DNA of 64,000 bases from Paragonimus skrjabini miyazakii. Lineage: Eukaryota; Platyhelminthes; Trematoda; Plagiorchiida; Troglotrematidae. This document shows, one piece after another, positions 13,116-25,959 of this stretch. Each line of letters opens with the position of its first letter. Positions within the stretch are counted from its first letter, which is position 1. Below the pieces are notes generated by a model that saw only the letters and a list, made by a program, of their open reading frames with translations, had not been told where the DNA came from and made no database searches. The stretch spans positions 27,291 through 91,290 of the forward strand of contig JTDE01002405.1 of assembly GCA_014338405.1 (NCBI GenBank), written 5' to 3'. Made by a program: the position numbers and the translations under genes.

Positions 13116-13605
13116 CAGCTCACTTTAAAAATATCTAAAATGTATACAGATTTTGGAGTTTTTTCTGGAATATTTCTGCTGCCCAACACGAACGTGACTC
13201 AGTGGTGTATTCGGCAAACGTATTGGATAGATGTGTACATACAAATACAAACATCTTCAGTCACCGTGATCTTTTCTGCAGCTCTTCTATAGTTACATTG
13301 CATTATCCCTCAGATGGTTTGTCATTTAGAGGACCATCAACTCTTTCAGCAGCCACTTTCTGACAATTAATGAGCCAATTTATATAAACTAAACTAAACT
13401 GGTTAGATAAGTGAACATTCACTTCGCTAGTGTCAATATCAATTTCGTGCCGTTCTTCTTCAGGTAGTTTGCCCTCAATTTCCGAGTGGGAATAACAGTG
13501 ACCACTTATACTTTATTGTGAACCATTACCAACGTTCAGAATAGAACTTCGCCGGTAACCAACACCGGAAAATCCATTTTCCAGAACATCGGGAGGTAGT
13601 CCATA
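13116..13605. other. No recognised gene
   Basis: I see nothing recognisable between the RTE-A 3' end and the DDE transposase fragment. Confidence 0.4.
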
Positions 13606-14150
13606 TCACAATGGTAAAATGAAATGCAGCGCATAGGAAACATGAAACTCTGAAGCCGGTCTGCAGTCATAATTAACGTCAGTTTGCGCCACGTGTTCAC
13701 GATGAAGCTTCCGAAACTGGCACTTGAAAGACTGAATGAGTCCGTGATCTATCGGTCGTACGACAAGCGTTTTATTTGGAGAAAAGAGCGCCAATCTGAT
13801 GTCAGATAACTGTACGGTGTACCCTTGAGGATTTGTGCTGAACATAAACATATGATTCGTCATCGTTGGATCATTCTTCTTCTGATCAAATCACACAATC
13901 ATTTTTGAAATATTAACTTTGCCATCAACGTGTTCTTACAAACGTGTGAGCGGTTTAAAACTGATGGTACGGAAACATAAAATGAATCTGTATTTCCCAA
14001 TAAACACGAGAGGAAGTTTTTCGTCGGTCATGCTGCAACCGAGCAGCAACTTTAGTGTCTCATTGTAATTTTTTGCCGCGGTGCAAAATCGCAGTTTAAA
14101 ATCGAAATCAAAAATATCCTTAACGTTATCCTCGTTTGTACAGGATTGCA
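13606..14150 (-). mobile_element. Pogo/Tigger-type DDE transposase fragment
   Basis: Read on the minus strand, the first part encodes LLLGCSMTDEKLPLVFIGK (about 14057-14001), like the strand of DDE_1 transposases that ends in a PLVIGKS-type motif. Then comes a weak match to the family's ANKKAWM/F..WL stretch. The frame 13863-13606 continues with LALFSPNKT and a P-I-D-H-G-L-I-Q-S-F-K run that corresponds to the conserved PPNTTS...P-M-D-Q-G-V-I...FK block. Frameshifts and stops separate the parts, and the catalytic aspartates are not all present. It is a dead fragment without visible inverted repeats. Confidence 0.6.
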
Positions 14151-14529
14151 GATTTCATAAAAGTTGATCGGCGTCGCTTTTGCACTCCTCTCGCTTTGCC
14201 ACAAATGTAAAAACTATTAAATCAACCAGTGATGCTAACCTTACATATATTCAACCCATATACCTGATTCCGACGACGAAACCACCCGTGTGGAGTTTTA
14301 AATCCCTACTTGTTCACCCTGTTAAGCAAACGGATAGCCGTTCGGAAGACAACTACCTCTACTATGAGAATCTTTTCATGTTTTGTTTCTCACACTTTTA
14401 TGAACCATTTACATTTGACCTTGTTCATATTTTCATACTTTTCATCCAGCTACAAATGTCACGGCGTCACGATGACTCAAGCATCCATGGCGTCATCCGA
14501 AGTCTAAATGTAACCGTTTAGACAATGAA

Positions 14530-16185
14530 GTTCAATTTGAAAATTTGCATGCGCAAATAAATGGACTCGCTACTTCATCAGAATTTAATGCTGAACACTG
14601 TAAGTCTACTATCGTGAACGCTTGCTCTACTTATCTGAATAACAAGGTACCAAGGTGCAGCTTATTGAAGCGTGAACACTTAGATGCTATAAGAGAGTTA
14701 CAATCCAACCAGAATATTTAAATCATGAATCTTGACAAAGGAGAGGGAATAGTTATACTTAACAAAACTGATTACCTTACGAAAATGTCGTCTATCCTAT
14801 CAGATAGCTCAAAGTTTCAGAAAACGGGAAACGATAAAGATAGAACGACAGCGATAGAGAAAAAACTATCCAAGTTACTCTGTCAAATGAAACAAGCAAA
14901 AGTTATCGATGCTTCAACTTTCCAGCGTATCAGACCTACGGGAACGGTCATTCCACGATTGTACGGTCTTCCCAAAATTCATAAAGACGGAGTGCCATTA
15001 AGACCGATCCTAGACATGTACAATTCGCCGTATCATGCTTTAGCAAAATGGCTAGTGGAGATATTAGAACCGATCAAATCACGACTAACTCCTTTTAGCC
15101 TAAAAGACACCTTCGACTTTGTAAACTCAATCGATTCAGTGAATATCGGGAATGACAACATGTTGTCCTTGGATGTGACTTCTCTGTTCACTAATGTTCC
15201 ATTGCAAGAAACCATTGACTATCTGTGCACCTATATCGAGAACAATCGAATTGATGACGGAATTACAGAGGAAAAATTAAAAGAACTATTGTTGTTTTGC
15301 CCTTGTAATGTTCAATTTCAGTTTAATGGAGAGTTGTACAGGCAGAAAGATGGGGTAGCAATGGGTTCACTTCTAGGTCCGCTACTTGCAGATATATTTA
15401 TGGCCGAACTAGAGACAACTGAACTCAAGCATATCGCAACTAAGTGCAAGCTTTACAAACGCTATGTGGATGATATTTGTTGTCTTCTTCCAAACGATTA
15501 TGATCCCCGGGCCATACAAATGAGTTCAACAAAGCACATCCGAATATAGAAATCACCGTCGAGCTAGACCATCACAAAAAACCCTCATTCCTAGATGTTG
15601 CGTTGTTTCGTCAATCAGAAGGAACAAGTCAGAGATCAATTTGTAGGAAAAAGACGTGGACGGGTCTGTTGAACAGAGCGTCAAACGTCTGTGCGCATGA
15701 CATTCTCCAGGAGGAAGTGAGATATATTCGAGAAACTCTCACTGGAAATGGATACCCTGAGAGATTTACAGACAAAAATCTGCATTGCGGTAAGAAACCC
15801 GAACTTGTCCAGACAGCGGAGAAAAAGCCGGTTTTCATTTGTCTCCCATACAGAGGTGAGGTTAACAGTGAAGTTTATAAACCGTAGATTTTCAAACGCG
15901 GTCGAGAATGCCTACCCTGCAGCGAGGTTTATCGTGTCGTTCAACACCTGTCCAGTACTGGTGTGACGCCTTAAGGATATTTGGTCCAAGTTCTCTTCGT
16001 CTATCTGTACCTACTCTCTTACCTGTTGTTGTCAAGCAGTTTAAGTTGGGAGGACAACAAAGCGGTTGTCGGAGAGGATTCGTGAACACCTACCGAAATG
16101 GCTTCGCAACGGCTCGAGAAAACTTATTTCCATTGCGATTGGCTTCCAATTATCCGGTGAGTAACGGGAGGGTATCTAATCCTCA
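14530..16185 (+). mobile_element. Penelope-like element, nearly full-length but broken
   Basis: The main open frame (14725-15549) is a Penelope-type reverse transcriptase: LPKIHKDG, RPILD, a SLDVTSLFTNVP block, DGVAMGS and the catalytic YVDD at 15463-15474. Coding similarity begins earlier, near 14530, with an in-frame stop just before 14725. A frameshift near 15510-15520 moves the frame, after which FLDV and KTWTG follow and then, with further breaks, a GIY-YIG nuclease part (VGRT motif near 16040). About 25 residues usually found after KTWTG appear to be missing. These elements copy themselves by target-primed reverse transcription. This copy cannot encode an intact protein. Confidence 0.8.
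14725..15549 (+). CDS. Penelope-like reverse transcriptase (partial frame)
   Basis: This 274-codon frame is the longest intact coding block of the element. It holds reverse transcriptase motifs from the LPKIHK region (about residue 80) through DVTSLFTN (about 150) and GVAMGS (about 210) to YVDD (about 247). The first ATG is not the ancestral start, because similarity continues upstream across a stop. The end at 15549 is caused by a frameshift, and the remaining C-terminal sequence continues in another frame from about 15518. The gene is a pseudogene, although the catalytic core is preserved. Confidence 0.75.
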   Translation: MNLDKGEGIVILNKTDYLTKMSSILSDSSKFQKTGNDKDRTTAIEKKLSKLLCQMKQAKVIDASTFQRIRPTGTVIPRLYGLPKIHKDGVPLRPILDMYNSPYHALAKWLVEILEPIKSRLTPFSLKDTFDFVNSIDSVNIGNDNMLSLDVTSLFTNVPLQETIDYLCTYIENNRIDDGITEEKLKELLLFCPCNVQFQFNGELYRQKDGVAMGSLLGPLLADIFMAELETTELKHIATKCKLYKRYVDDICCLLPNDYDPRAIQMSSTKHIRI

Positions 16186-17210
16186 GATCTGATATGACTG
16201 CAGGTTTACTGAGTCACCACGGGAAAACCGTGTTAAGCCAATACTTGCAGTCTCATTAGCGTTACAGCGATAATGACGAGCTGGTTTATGCATGTTGCAG
16301 CTAACATAAACGATGTATTCGATGAGCTTTTTAGCAGCTGTAGCTACCAGACCTTGTAGTTGTCATTCGGTATACCAGCACTTGATCTGAGATGGTGGAC
16401 GAAAACTTGAACCATGGGTTCATCTTACCTTGATTGGCAGCCGTAGGCTAGAGTGAGCATGCTATTGCAAACGAAGAAATTAAATGCCGAAGGTTTGCAC
16501 TACTCATTTACACAATGTGTATACAATAATAGTTTGTGCAATGTGTAGTCTATTTTTCTCGTTCAACTACACCAAGCACAAAGCTATTGGATTGTACCTA
16601 CGAAATGCTATAATACCCCGTATTTCCCACTCCTTGGACAGAAACGGCTATAGGATCGGGCTAGTAAATTACAAGGCGACACCTCAACAGGAAAATTCGA
16701 CAATTCTGAATGTGTTCATCTCGTGTATCACAGTTCAACACAACAATATTGCACATATGTTCCAGATTACTTAGGACAAATGAATGTAAACAAGGAGGCC
16801 AACTAAACGTCAAAGATGCATGACATCAAAATTCATGATAAACAGAAAAAGATACAACGGTAAGAGACCACGTGATTTATGGGAATATTTTTAAAAGCGC
16901 CATGAGCAATTTGATTATGCATGCACAACTTATACACGCAACATATTTCATCCAACTTGTAAGAATATGCAATCAAAAAAGTGTAGCAATTCAAACACTT
17001 GGAGATTCCGGAAGTTATATGGGATTTGTGTATAAGTTAAATGAAGAGTATAAGATATGTGTGAAAATTCCTATAAGATCAAAATTAACGATGTGATGAA
17101 CAACTGTTTTCGATAGTTCTTTCTCAAGTCAATACAATTACATAGGATTCACCAAGATGACATGAGACAAAGCGTAAAAACAAGAAGTGGCTGTTAACGA
17201 ATGACAATCG
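16186..17210. other. No recognised gene between two Penelope copies
   Basis: Between the two Penelope-like copies I find no protein motif. Short AT-rich frames (16484-16774, 16872-17096) lack recognisable domains. If the two copies are a tandem pair this would be the spacer, possibly containing untranslated sequence of the element, but I could not align it with either. Confidence 0.35.
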
Positions 17211-18300
17211 GATGGGGTAGCAATGGGTTCCCATTAATGGCGGACATATTCATGAGCAAATCAGAATCCCAACTCCAGTCAACCATTCAGTCTCCATATG
17301 TACCACCGATATGCTGACGATATATCTGTTGTTACAAAGTCACAAGATGATTTAACAACCATGCTTCATGTTTTATTGTAATATACACTTCACTGCCCTT
17401 GATTGCAAAAGAGGAATCTAACGACGGATTCCATTTCTTAGATGTCAAGTTGACCAGACGTCGAGACGGTACACTGAGTAGGTCGGTATACCGCAAAACT
17501 ACATGGACGGGTCAATACACTAGATTCAGTTGTTTTGTGTCCATTAAACGGAAGCGAAATCTAGCACAACTCCTGGAAACTAGGGTGAGAAAGATTTGTT
17601 CGGATGAGGCGGTGGAGCAAGAACTGGAAGCAGTACAAAACCTATTTGAAAAACGGCTATCTGGAGCAATTCATCACTACAAATATGATAACGAAAATCG
17701 CGCATGAGGTAAGTACCATACATGAAAGAAAAGGCATGTTTATAAAACTCCCGTTTAAAAGGAATACTCTAGCAGATCAGTCTAATCGGTGCATGTACCA
17801 GTCACTTAGACGTATGTTTCCAAAGGCAATCTTAAGAAGTTGGTTTACAATGTCGATGTTAAGCTTGCGCCTGAAAGACAAGCTACCAGTCTACGATCAG
17901 TCAGTGCTCGTGTATTAATTCTCATGCTGCTGTTAAACTGCAGAATATGTTGGTCGTACTACCAGGCGCTTGTCAGAAATGATCAAGGACCAGCATCCAG
18001 ATTGGATTGGAACTGGTTGTCGCAAATCATTTACTAGCGCCATTGTTGCACATCTAGCTGACACCAACCATCCCATAGATATTAACAAACCATTCCGGGT
18101 TGTTTACAGAGTTGCCAACACAACCAAGAACAGTGCGTCAGTGCATTCTGGCGACCGCCGAATCGATTGCTATTAGATTATGTAACCCTAACCTGTGTTC
18201 CCAAAAGAAATTCATTCAGTCCTCGCAACTTTCGTGGTCACAGATCAATCACATCCAATCTAATAACAACCATTCGCCCTTGACCGTGTGACGTAACATC
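17211..18300 (+). mobile_element. Penelope-like element, 5'-truncated second copy
   Basis: The copy starts inside the reverse transcriptase at the DGVAMGS motif (17211) and runs to the C terminus. It shows a damaged catalytic region, then FLDVKLTRRRDG and KTTWTGQY (frame 17399-17707), a connector helix region, and a GIY-YIG nuclease with YVGRTTRRL at 17946-17972 followed by conserved ADTNHP. Frameshifts break it at least three times. It keeps the KRKRNL segment that the 14.5-kb copy has lost. It has the same orientation and lies about 1 kb downstream. Confidence 0.75.
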
Positions 18301-19153
18301 CAGCTAACTTCCGGTCTGGGCCCAACCAATTATTTTGTGCAGTCTAGTATACGATATTTTACTAGGAACCCATGATGTAACTTCTGCAATTCCCAAAGTT
18401 ATAAAACATAACGTGACCCACCAGAACGGCAATCAATTGACTGTTCAACAGTAGGTGTATCTCTGGAAGTGTCACGTAAGCTGAACAACTTGGATAATAA
18501 AGAAATTTAAAAAAGTTGGCTATTTGAAAAGTACTAATAACAGATTGATGGATAATCCCGTTAGTAAATAAGTCCGTAAGTTTGCCGATTGACTGCAGGT
18601 TATCTCCCGTCATTTCATGTCAAATTTTTGATAGATCAGCAGTTGTAGTTGCTGGCAAGATATCTCTGCGGTTATACACTATAACCAAAATCCAGAGTTT
18701 TGTTGTAAGGGAGGCAGACACTATGGTGGTTTCACTTACATCCAAGGATCCGTCGTCAGTACCAGTGGTACGTCTGTTTTCATGCGGATGTATGGGGTCT
18801 TCTAGTGATTCACCATCAAACAGATTCCGAACAAATTATTTTGGAGATGTTCCAATCTAACTACCAAAATGTATCCAGAGGGATATAGTAGTAGGATATT
18901 ACTTGTTTATATCACATAGTCAATTTGGTTGCCGGGCATGTTTAGGGCAAAGACAAACTCGAAAGAGAATGAGACAGGTTCCTTCAAAGCCATCATAAAC
19001 AAACAGGAGGTAAAGAATCCCCAAGACATTCATATCTTTTAAAGAAAAAATCAAGTTTCAAAACGCATCGTCAGAGTTGTAAATTGAAGGTAGGTAGCAG
19101 TTCAAGATTATAGGTAAACCGTGGGCAGCGGTTGCTGCTTCCAGAGAGTCATG

Positions 19154-19193
<40 letters not shown>

Positions 19194-21399
19194 GGTTGTT
19201 TCAAATATATCAATATCTGTAAACGAACACGCGCAGTGTGTTGTATGAGAATTCTGAGGCATATTATGGATAATAGTTTTCATCACATGTTTTACCTAAT
19301 TGAAAGAATATGAATTGCTGCCAGCTAAGGGTGTCCAACAGTTGTATAAGATTTAATGAATGTACATACATAGAAATTGAACGGAAGTAGAACAGCGTCC
19401 AAGGATTAGAGATATCTGAGGTATGAATGTCATGTGATGATATTAATACGATCTTCATATGGTGGGGAAACTGTTTCGACCAATCCGGTTGATGATCTCC
19501 CTCAGAAGAGAAACACGTCTTGTGTGTTATTCGAGAACAGTGCCAAAGACATGAATAATGGTTTGCATGGGTCACATTGGAACATCCATGCTAGTGATCA
19601 AGTGCAGCTCTAATCAGCATAACATAGCTAGAATCGTTGTTCAATTGATCTATCCTAGGGTGAGTGAGCTGGTCTTCCGTGTCTACAACCATAATCTCTG
19701 GAGTTTCAAAAATAGATTTCTAGGGGACTGTAAGCGGTAGCAACATGGAAAGCTTCACCATCTATTGGGGAGATGTACAAAGTAAACAGAGGTCCAGGTT
19801 TTTTTAAACTCCAACCTGTTTCTCATAATTATGTATGCGGTTGGTTGGATGCTACTGCCAGTTGACAACATGACTTATTGTCCCATTGAGACGTATTAAT
19901 TTGAAGAACTAGCAGGCCTAGGCAAAGTGAAGCAAGTGGGATTGAAATGCAATTAACTGCCAGTTTTGTTACTTGATGTTCTAACGGCGACAGTAACCCC
20001 TGAGTGAGTAGCTGACCTAATTTTGTAATATTGTCGAGTAGAAGAGGTTAGTTGCCTGGCTGCATATGGAAATTCAAACTTCCCGTTGAACACCAGGGGC
20101 AGTGATCCATGGTATGTGACTCGTTGTAGAGTTGTCCACCTGCACAATGCAGTCAAGGTAACCCGGTTTGGTAGAACTGATTGATTGTCCGATATGATTG
20201 ATTGTGGCTACTTGGATTATGAGGGCTGAATGGACGCCTACCAAATCTAATGCTGCTATGGAAGTCCTGCTGAATAAAACTAAATGAGACGATAACTGAC
20301 GTGTGGTGTTAACGGTTGACGATTAGGGCACAATTTCTTGGATGAGAAAAGAGGAAGGATTGCTAAGGAATCATAGATACACTGCCATGACCGACACTTA
20401 TTTGTTACACTGTTGTTCCTAACATCTGCTCGAACATTCCCACTTTAAAAATTTAGACGCCTTTTAATACTTACCTCCGATCGATTTATCAGTGTGCTGT
20501 GGGCCACGCCAGGAGTGTTGGCGTGACAATGGAAGCACTTAATTTCGACTGCCCCAAGTAACCATGCCTGGTGAGCGTAATGCTACCCGTTTATGCAAGC
20601 CTGAACACATGTTCAACTCTCTACAACTTTAAGAGTAGGTTTGATATGTTGATCGATTTCAGCCATTATTTACACTGACGGGGACCAACACTCCGTTTAT
20701 GATTGTCAAACAGCCAGCAAGTTTGTTATCCAGGTAACTACGGTTGGGATCAAAAAGCAAAAAAATAAAGTGCGCCAAAGACAACTGCCATGCATAAGCT
20801 CTAATCCATGGCTGTCTATCCAATACTGATCAGTAGTGTGGAAGGTTTGATAATTGTTGATATGATACTTGCGTGAAAATGTTATCTCGTAACCGAGACA
20901 GAATGGTTTGTATCGTTTACTAGCTGAAGTGTCATCATAATGGAAGATGCGTTTCAGATTGCACTAAAAATCGGAGAGAATTCACAAGTAGCTTGCTTGT
21001 TTGTAAGGGGGAAATAAGTAAGGTTCCGACACGTTGTACTCTACGCTTTAATGGCATTACAGCGCTTGTTAGACGTGTCACTCACATTGTGGGTCAGTTT
21101 TAATCTAGAAACGGGAGTTCTAATTCTTCTGCCTTCTTCAGTACTGTAGTTACTCATTGATGTAGTTACTCTTGATGTAATAGCCTTGCTGTACTTACTA
21201 ATACATTGTTGGAGGCGTCTACTGTCCTGTCAGTATTTCCCAGTGGACTTGATTCTAGCAGTCTAATGGTTTTCGTGCATAGCCATCACATTATAAGAAA
21301 ATGCGTTCTAACTACGTTCTTTGTAAGGCATTAGACAGAAGCCTTCTGACTACATATACTATCCGCTCCAAGTAGGCTCCTCGTAGATAAATTTGATCT
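18301..21399. other. Unassigned region with old repeat-like frames
   Basis: No gene is identified. On the minus strand at 20156-19264 several adjoining open stretches change frame at short intervals, as in a decayed element, but I could not place them in a family. An (AT)n tract lies at 19156-19191. Confidence 0.3.
19156..19191. repeat. (AT)18 microsatellite
   Basis: This is an uninterrupted run of 36 bases of alternating A and T. Confidence 0.97.
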
Positions 21400-21842
21400 T
21401 TAGGAGAATGGAATATCTAGGAAAAGTAGAAACTCATTTACTTTGATTTCTGTAGTTAGCTTTGGGTTTGAGAAAGCTTGATTTAAATTCAGACGTGAAA
21501 TACTTGAATCACTTAAGTTCTCATAAATGATTGTGGAAATCCGATCTGTGCGCTCAGAAGAAGTTCGTGCGGACACAATCAGGCGAGCACACAAATGGTG
21601 ACAATGATCGCATAACTGCTGGCAAACACGAATTCAAGAACTTTCATTGATCGTTACTCCTACGCACCCTGGTTACAATTGTCGTACCACAAGAAACAAG
21701 TCATGTTCGCTATGTTGTAGTGTTTAAAAATGGTCAAGATATCGTTTCCGTAGCGGCGATACAAAACTGTTTTTGGCATGATTCTGTACAATGTAAGTTC
21801 TGTGCTAACCATGAAGTAATCTACTGGAAGCGGATAGGTCAA
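21400..21842 (-). mobile_element. Penelope-like reverse transcriptase fragment (minus strand)
   Basis: The minus frame 21842-21660 contains KTVLYRRYGNDILTIFK, the palm motif of Penelope-type reverse transcriptases with the catalytic V-D-D changed to G-N-D. The next frame (21594-21400) contains LNQAFSNPKL...LLFLDI, matching the LN..HP.I...FLDV block that normally follows about 40 residues later. The two lie in different frames. It belongs to a different lineage from the plus-strand copies and is inactive. Confidence 0.55.
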
Positions 21843-23361
21843 ACCAAAGGTACAACATGATGCGTCGTACTACTGTTTAGGAGTTTGGCAGAAGTGGATA
21901 AACCTACGTGTCTGAAGATCAGATGGCGCAAATTGAAGTAAAATACAGGTCACTAGTTGTGACTCACAATGTCACGATTTCCATGTAATCCTCATGCTTC
22001 TCATTTGCCTGCGCACCCTGCCTAGTCTTCATCATTTGCAATTGTTTACTTATTGTTCTGTGTGTTTCTTTCGCCAGCAGACTCACACAATTTATAGTTA
22101 CCTAATAAAGACCCCAATAACTATGTATACGATATTTCCCTAAGCATGACCCAAATTGTTCTCGTCCCTTGTAAATGCCCCCGAGATATTCACAGTTTCG
22201 TTTTTCCTGCACTGACAGCTTTGAGGAAAGCGCTGACACAGCTTTCAAATCCGTCGTTTACACATTGACTGTCGTTTCGACAATTTGACAAAACAATTTG
22301 TCATTTTTTACAAGATTACTAATACTTAACAAGACATACACGCAAGTACAAAATGTTTATTGTTACGTAGAGATTTAAAGACAGATACTTCATACTACAA
22401 TCAGTGAACTTTCCACAGTCACACACTGTATCCATACTGACGTCTTCTATATGGTCTAAAGTATCGTATCTGAACTGTAGCCAGAGTACTGCGATCTCGA
22501 ACATCATGAGCCCAAAAGTCAGGTGATATTTTCATCTTGCACCTAGGTACACATCTCATATTTTGTCTGGATTCACTGTCAATCATCTCCGGAAGTCGCT
22601 GAGAGTTGGTTTGAACAGATTATTGGACCTACCAAATCAAGAAGCCACCCTCACCTAAAATTAAAAGTGACTTTCAGTCAAATCGTTTCAAACTATTGAG
22701 GTAAACAAAAGAATGAAACCATCGGGTGTTCAAATGTTTTAAGGCTGACTGAGGGGAAGTAGTCAAGGTTTTACATCCGCTAAAATAAGGATTGTTTGGA
22801 AAGTAAGAAATAATGGAATTTGGGTATTTGGTTTTTCCGACGAAAATCACTGAAATGTTAACTCATCATTTATAGAAGGTGGTCAAGAGTTGTCGGAAAA
22901 CGATACACTGAATAGAAAGCGTGATACAGTATAAATCAGCGCATTATAACGAAAATATCTTTAATATTAGGATAGCTACTACATTGGTTGGGAAATCACA
23001 CAAAAATATGATCTACTCAAGCCACATCTGCAGAACAACCATCGCTCATTAAAAACCACTTTGGTTAGAACAATCAGGCCTTTACTATAAACCGCTGAAA
23101 CGAAAACGGACGAAGCGAAAACCATCCAACCAATCCGTCAGCCCCTCATTCAATAGAAAGCGACTAGCAAGAAAAGAGGTGTCAATAGGAGAGGTACGAG
23201 AATATTTTACGACACATTGAGTTTATCAGAACGTATCATGAACGGTCGGATAAAGTGTATTCGTAAACCAAACCAAAGCGAGTGCAACCATGGCGAGTCT
23301 TCAAACCTGTTTACCATTGCAGGCCAATGGCCTAGGTTGTTGATGTAGAGACTGCAGATAC
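21843..23361. other. No recognised gene
   Basis: No gene, RNA or repeat family is recognised. Confidence 0.4.
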
Positions 23362-23495
23362 ATGGTTAAGTTCAAGTTGAACATCACCCACAATTGATCG
23401 CAGCTGTCGCATTCCGATAGACTTTACAATCAGCCCCTTTCGAAAAGAAGCACTAGACTCGAGTTTCGCTTTAATTAGAGTACGTCAGTATCGAT
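23362..23495 (-). repeat. SINE-2 fragment
   Basis: The block from GAACATCACCCACAATTGAT to about 23490 matches the start of the 59.42-kb SINE-2 copy over roughly 120 bp, including GAAGCACTAGA and GAGTTTCGCT. The tRNA-like half with boxes A and B is absent here. Confidence 0.65.
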
Positions 23496-24759
23496 TTCTC
23501 ACCTGGATGACATATCGGAATTTTTGGATGAAGCCGTTTGGTCGAAAGGGTGGTTGCGTTGTGATGGAGAGACATTATCATATGACGATAAGGGACAAAA
23601 ACGACACAGTTTGTTCATTTTTCGTTTGGTAACTGATGGACACTATGATTGTTTTGATAGTGGAATGAAAAGTGAATGTTACCAAGAAATATGTGATTCA
23701 AACATCCTGTGTTGAAGTAACAAACAGATTGAAATGATTTTGGACAAATCAACTAAACCGACTGACAGAAAATCGATCATAAGTGAATGCAACTTTTTAA
23801 TTCAGATGGAATTTTCAGCTAGCTTCCATCGGAGGGAGGGATCATACCTCAATTTTGGCTCAGGTCTACGAAGTACTTGAATAAGTACCAGTAATCTATA
23901 CGTTGTTATACAAACGCAGTTACTTCCGTGATGTCAGTCCGGTAGTTAAGTCTTCATATTGGGTCATCCTTTAGAGATATCAAGACAGTCATTGCGCCCA
24001 CAATGATCTTATAGTTACTAACAAAAAAATGTAACCAAATATTCACATATAATAATCACTTAGGACGTAAGATTACGGGCATAGTACAGTGACCAACGCG
24101 GTCTCCCACAGGGAAGCTGAATCGTATTTCGTACCCCGGTCATGACACAGACACACGCAATTAAGGAGCCCAAGCAAATCGAGACGCACGCCTACCACTT
24201 CTATTCCAATGTTATCATCTGGGACATCAACCGGAATTCGTGTGATAATGACGGGTAAACTACACACATCTCTTGCTGAATCTTGTAATATCGTCGAGGT
24301 GAGCTGACTGTATAAGTAACCTGAAATTCATCCTAGTAACGCTCTCACACAGATGACCGACTCATTTCAGGGACTACCCTTGGTTATTACTGTCAGTGTC
24401 TTCAACGGACAATCAGAATTGTATGTCGAGATCCCTGTGACATCAAACTGAAACACCTATAATACACTCTAGTATATAAAGTCGAGATGTATATTTGGTT
24501 AAACAGTGTAAAAATTACTTCACGTGACAAACCGTATGTGCTAAATATCCTCAGCCCTTTTGTATGACAGAATTTGGACATAAAGTTCTGAATGATTCAG
24601 AGGTAACAGTGGCTTCGTCATGACGATCACAGACAACAACACATCAACGGTTCTTGTTTATACTTAACTACCATACAACCACGTAAAACAGCAAAACCTG
24701 TACAGAAAAAGAAAAAAAACGAGAGAGGGGATGGGACCTAACTACTAATAATAGCTACG
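23496..24759. other. No recognised gene
   Basis: Two short frames (23524-23715 plus, 24267-24073 minus) have coding-like composition but no motif and no convincing splice borders. Nothing else is seen. Confidence 0.35.
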
Positions 24760-25900
24760 CCTACATTCAGACATTCAGCTTCAAGATGCCTGCAGCTTAC
24801 AAACAAACAACCGAGCTATAAATGAAAGTAAGGCGTCATCATCCTTACGGCTTTCACTAGCCCGCATCAACAAGTGCATTCACTTCACAAATAACTCAGC
24901 CCAACAACGACAATATTTGCGCCACTGAGTTCGATTAACCGCCACCTCACCAAATGTCTCAAACCACCAAATCTGTAATTCGCGAGGGCTCCAACGCGGG
25001 AAATGAACCCGATCTACAGTGGTCAACCCCTTCATTTCTCAACGCCAGGCTATCATCTGTCCACCTCGCGCCAGTTGGTGGTAGCGTCGACAGACAATCC
25101 TTAGAACATGAACTAATTATTTAAGTGTGTGCAGATGTAATAAGTGAACAAAAGAACTCAACTGATAGTCAGTACCAAATACCCGTTTCCTAACCACTTT
25201 GTTGCTTGCCAGAGAGTGCCACCCGACACGAGCGACTGGATGCAAACGTCGGTGGTCAAATACCTGAAGAAGGGTTCACGTCCTCTACCATGGGCGGCTA
25301 AGTTTTTTTGCCGTATAGTAGCACACCCTTACTGTCACCTTATATACGTGACCCTCAAGCATCAGAGACATGTCTCTCTGTCGCCATAGGTGTCTCAGAT
25401 TAGCAAATACCACCCTAACCTTAGAGATACACTCCTCTATCGTATTCCATGCACCTTCGACGCATTGTTTGTGCTGCTTAGAAATTGTCAAACAGCAACA
25501 CCCAGTCGTAAACATAATCAGGTTTAGTCAGCCTTCCATCAAGTAGGAGGTCAACACTGGCATATTGTCAGCACCCTAGAAAGTCCTGCATTATTTTGTC
25601 CTTGACAAAGTTAAACAAAAGTGGTGACGTACGCCGATCCTGGTGCCGAAACTGTTGGATAGTTCACTGCAAAACTTAACTTGAGCAGAAGTATGGAGAC
25701 CAGTCGCCTACGATATGTTCACATACTCGATCGATACACTCCTGCGTTTAAACGACTCGAAAAGTGTAGATCGATTCACCGGATCGAACGCACCGTCATA
25801 GTCGAGAAGTACTGTAATTGTTGGCCTGTGATACACGTGACGCTGTTGAAGAATTTGACGAAGAGTAAAGATGCGATCTACACATACCCAACCAGGAAAA
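24760..25900 (-). mobile_element. RTE-B retrotransposon, 3' half, broken
   Basis: Read on the minus strand from 25900 downward, it shows reverse transcriptase sequence (Y-D-G-A-F-D-P-V-N-R near 25800 and S-x-G-T-R-x-G-V-R-H, where R-x-G-V-R-Q-G is usual). Next comes a connector (LWRQRDMSLMLEGHVYK in 25515-25285), then the region matching the VFDHRFLR end of the plus-strand RTE-B at 34.6 kb, and 3' UTR. Stops and frameshifts are frequent. Catalytic aspartates beyond the first motif are not intact. Confidence 0.65.
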
Positions 25901-25959
25901 AGCCTTGCTTATTCTTCCCTAGTGTTTGCCGCTTGAGCTGCAGTGATTCTACGAAGTAT

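Noticed and set aside
19264..20156. Copia or BEL polyprotein on the minus strand
   Set aside because: Adjacent frames look element-like, but I could not find an integrase, protease or reverse transcriptase motif to support a family.
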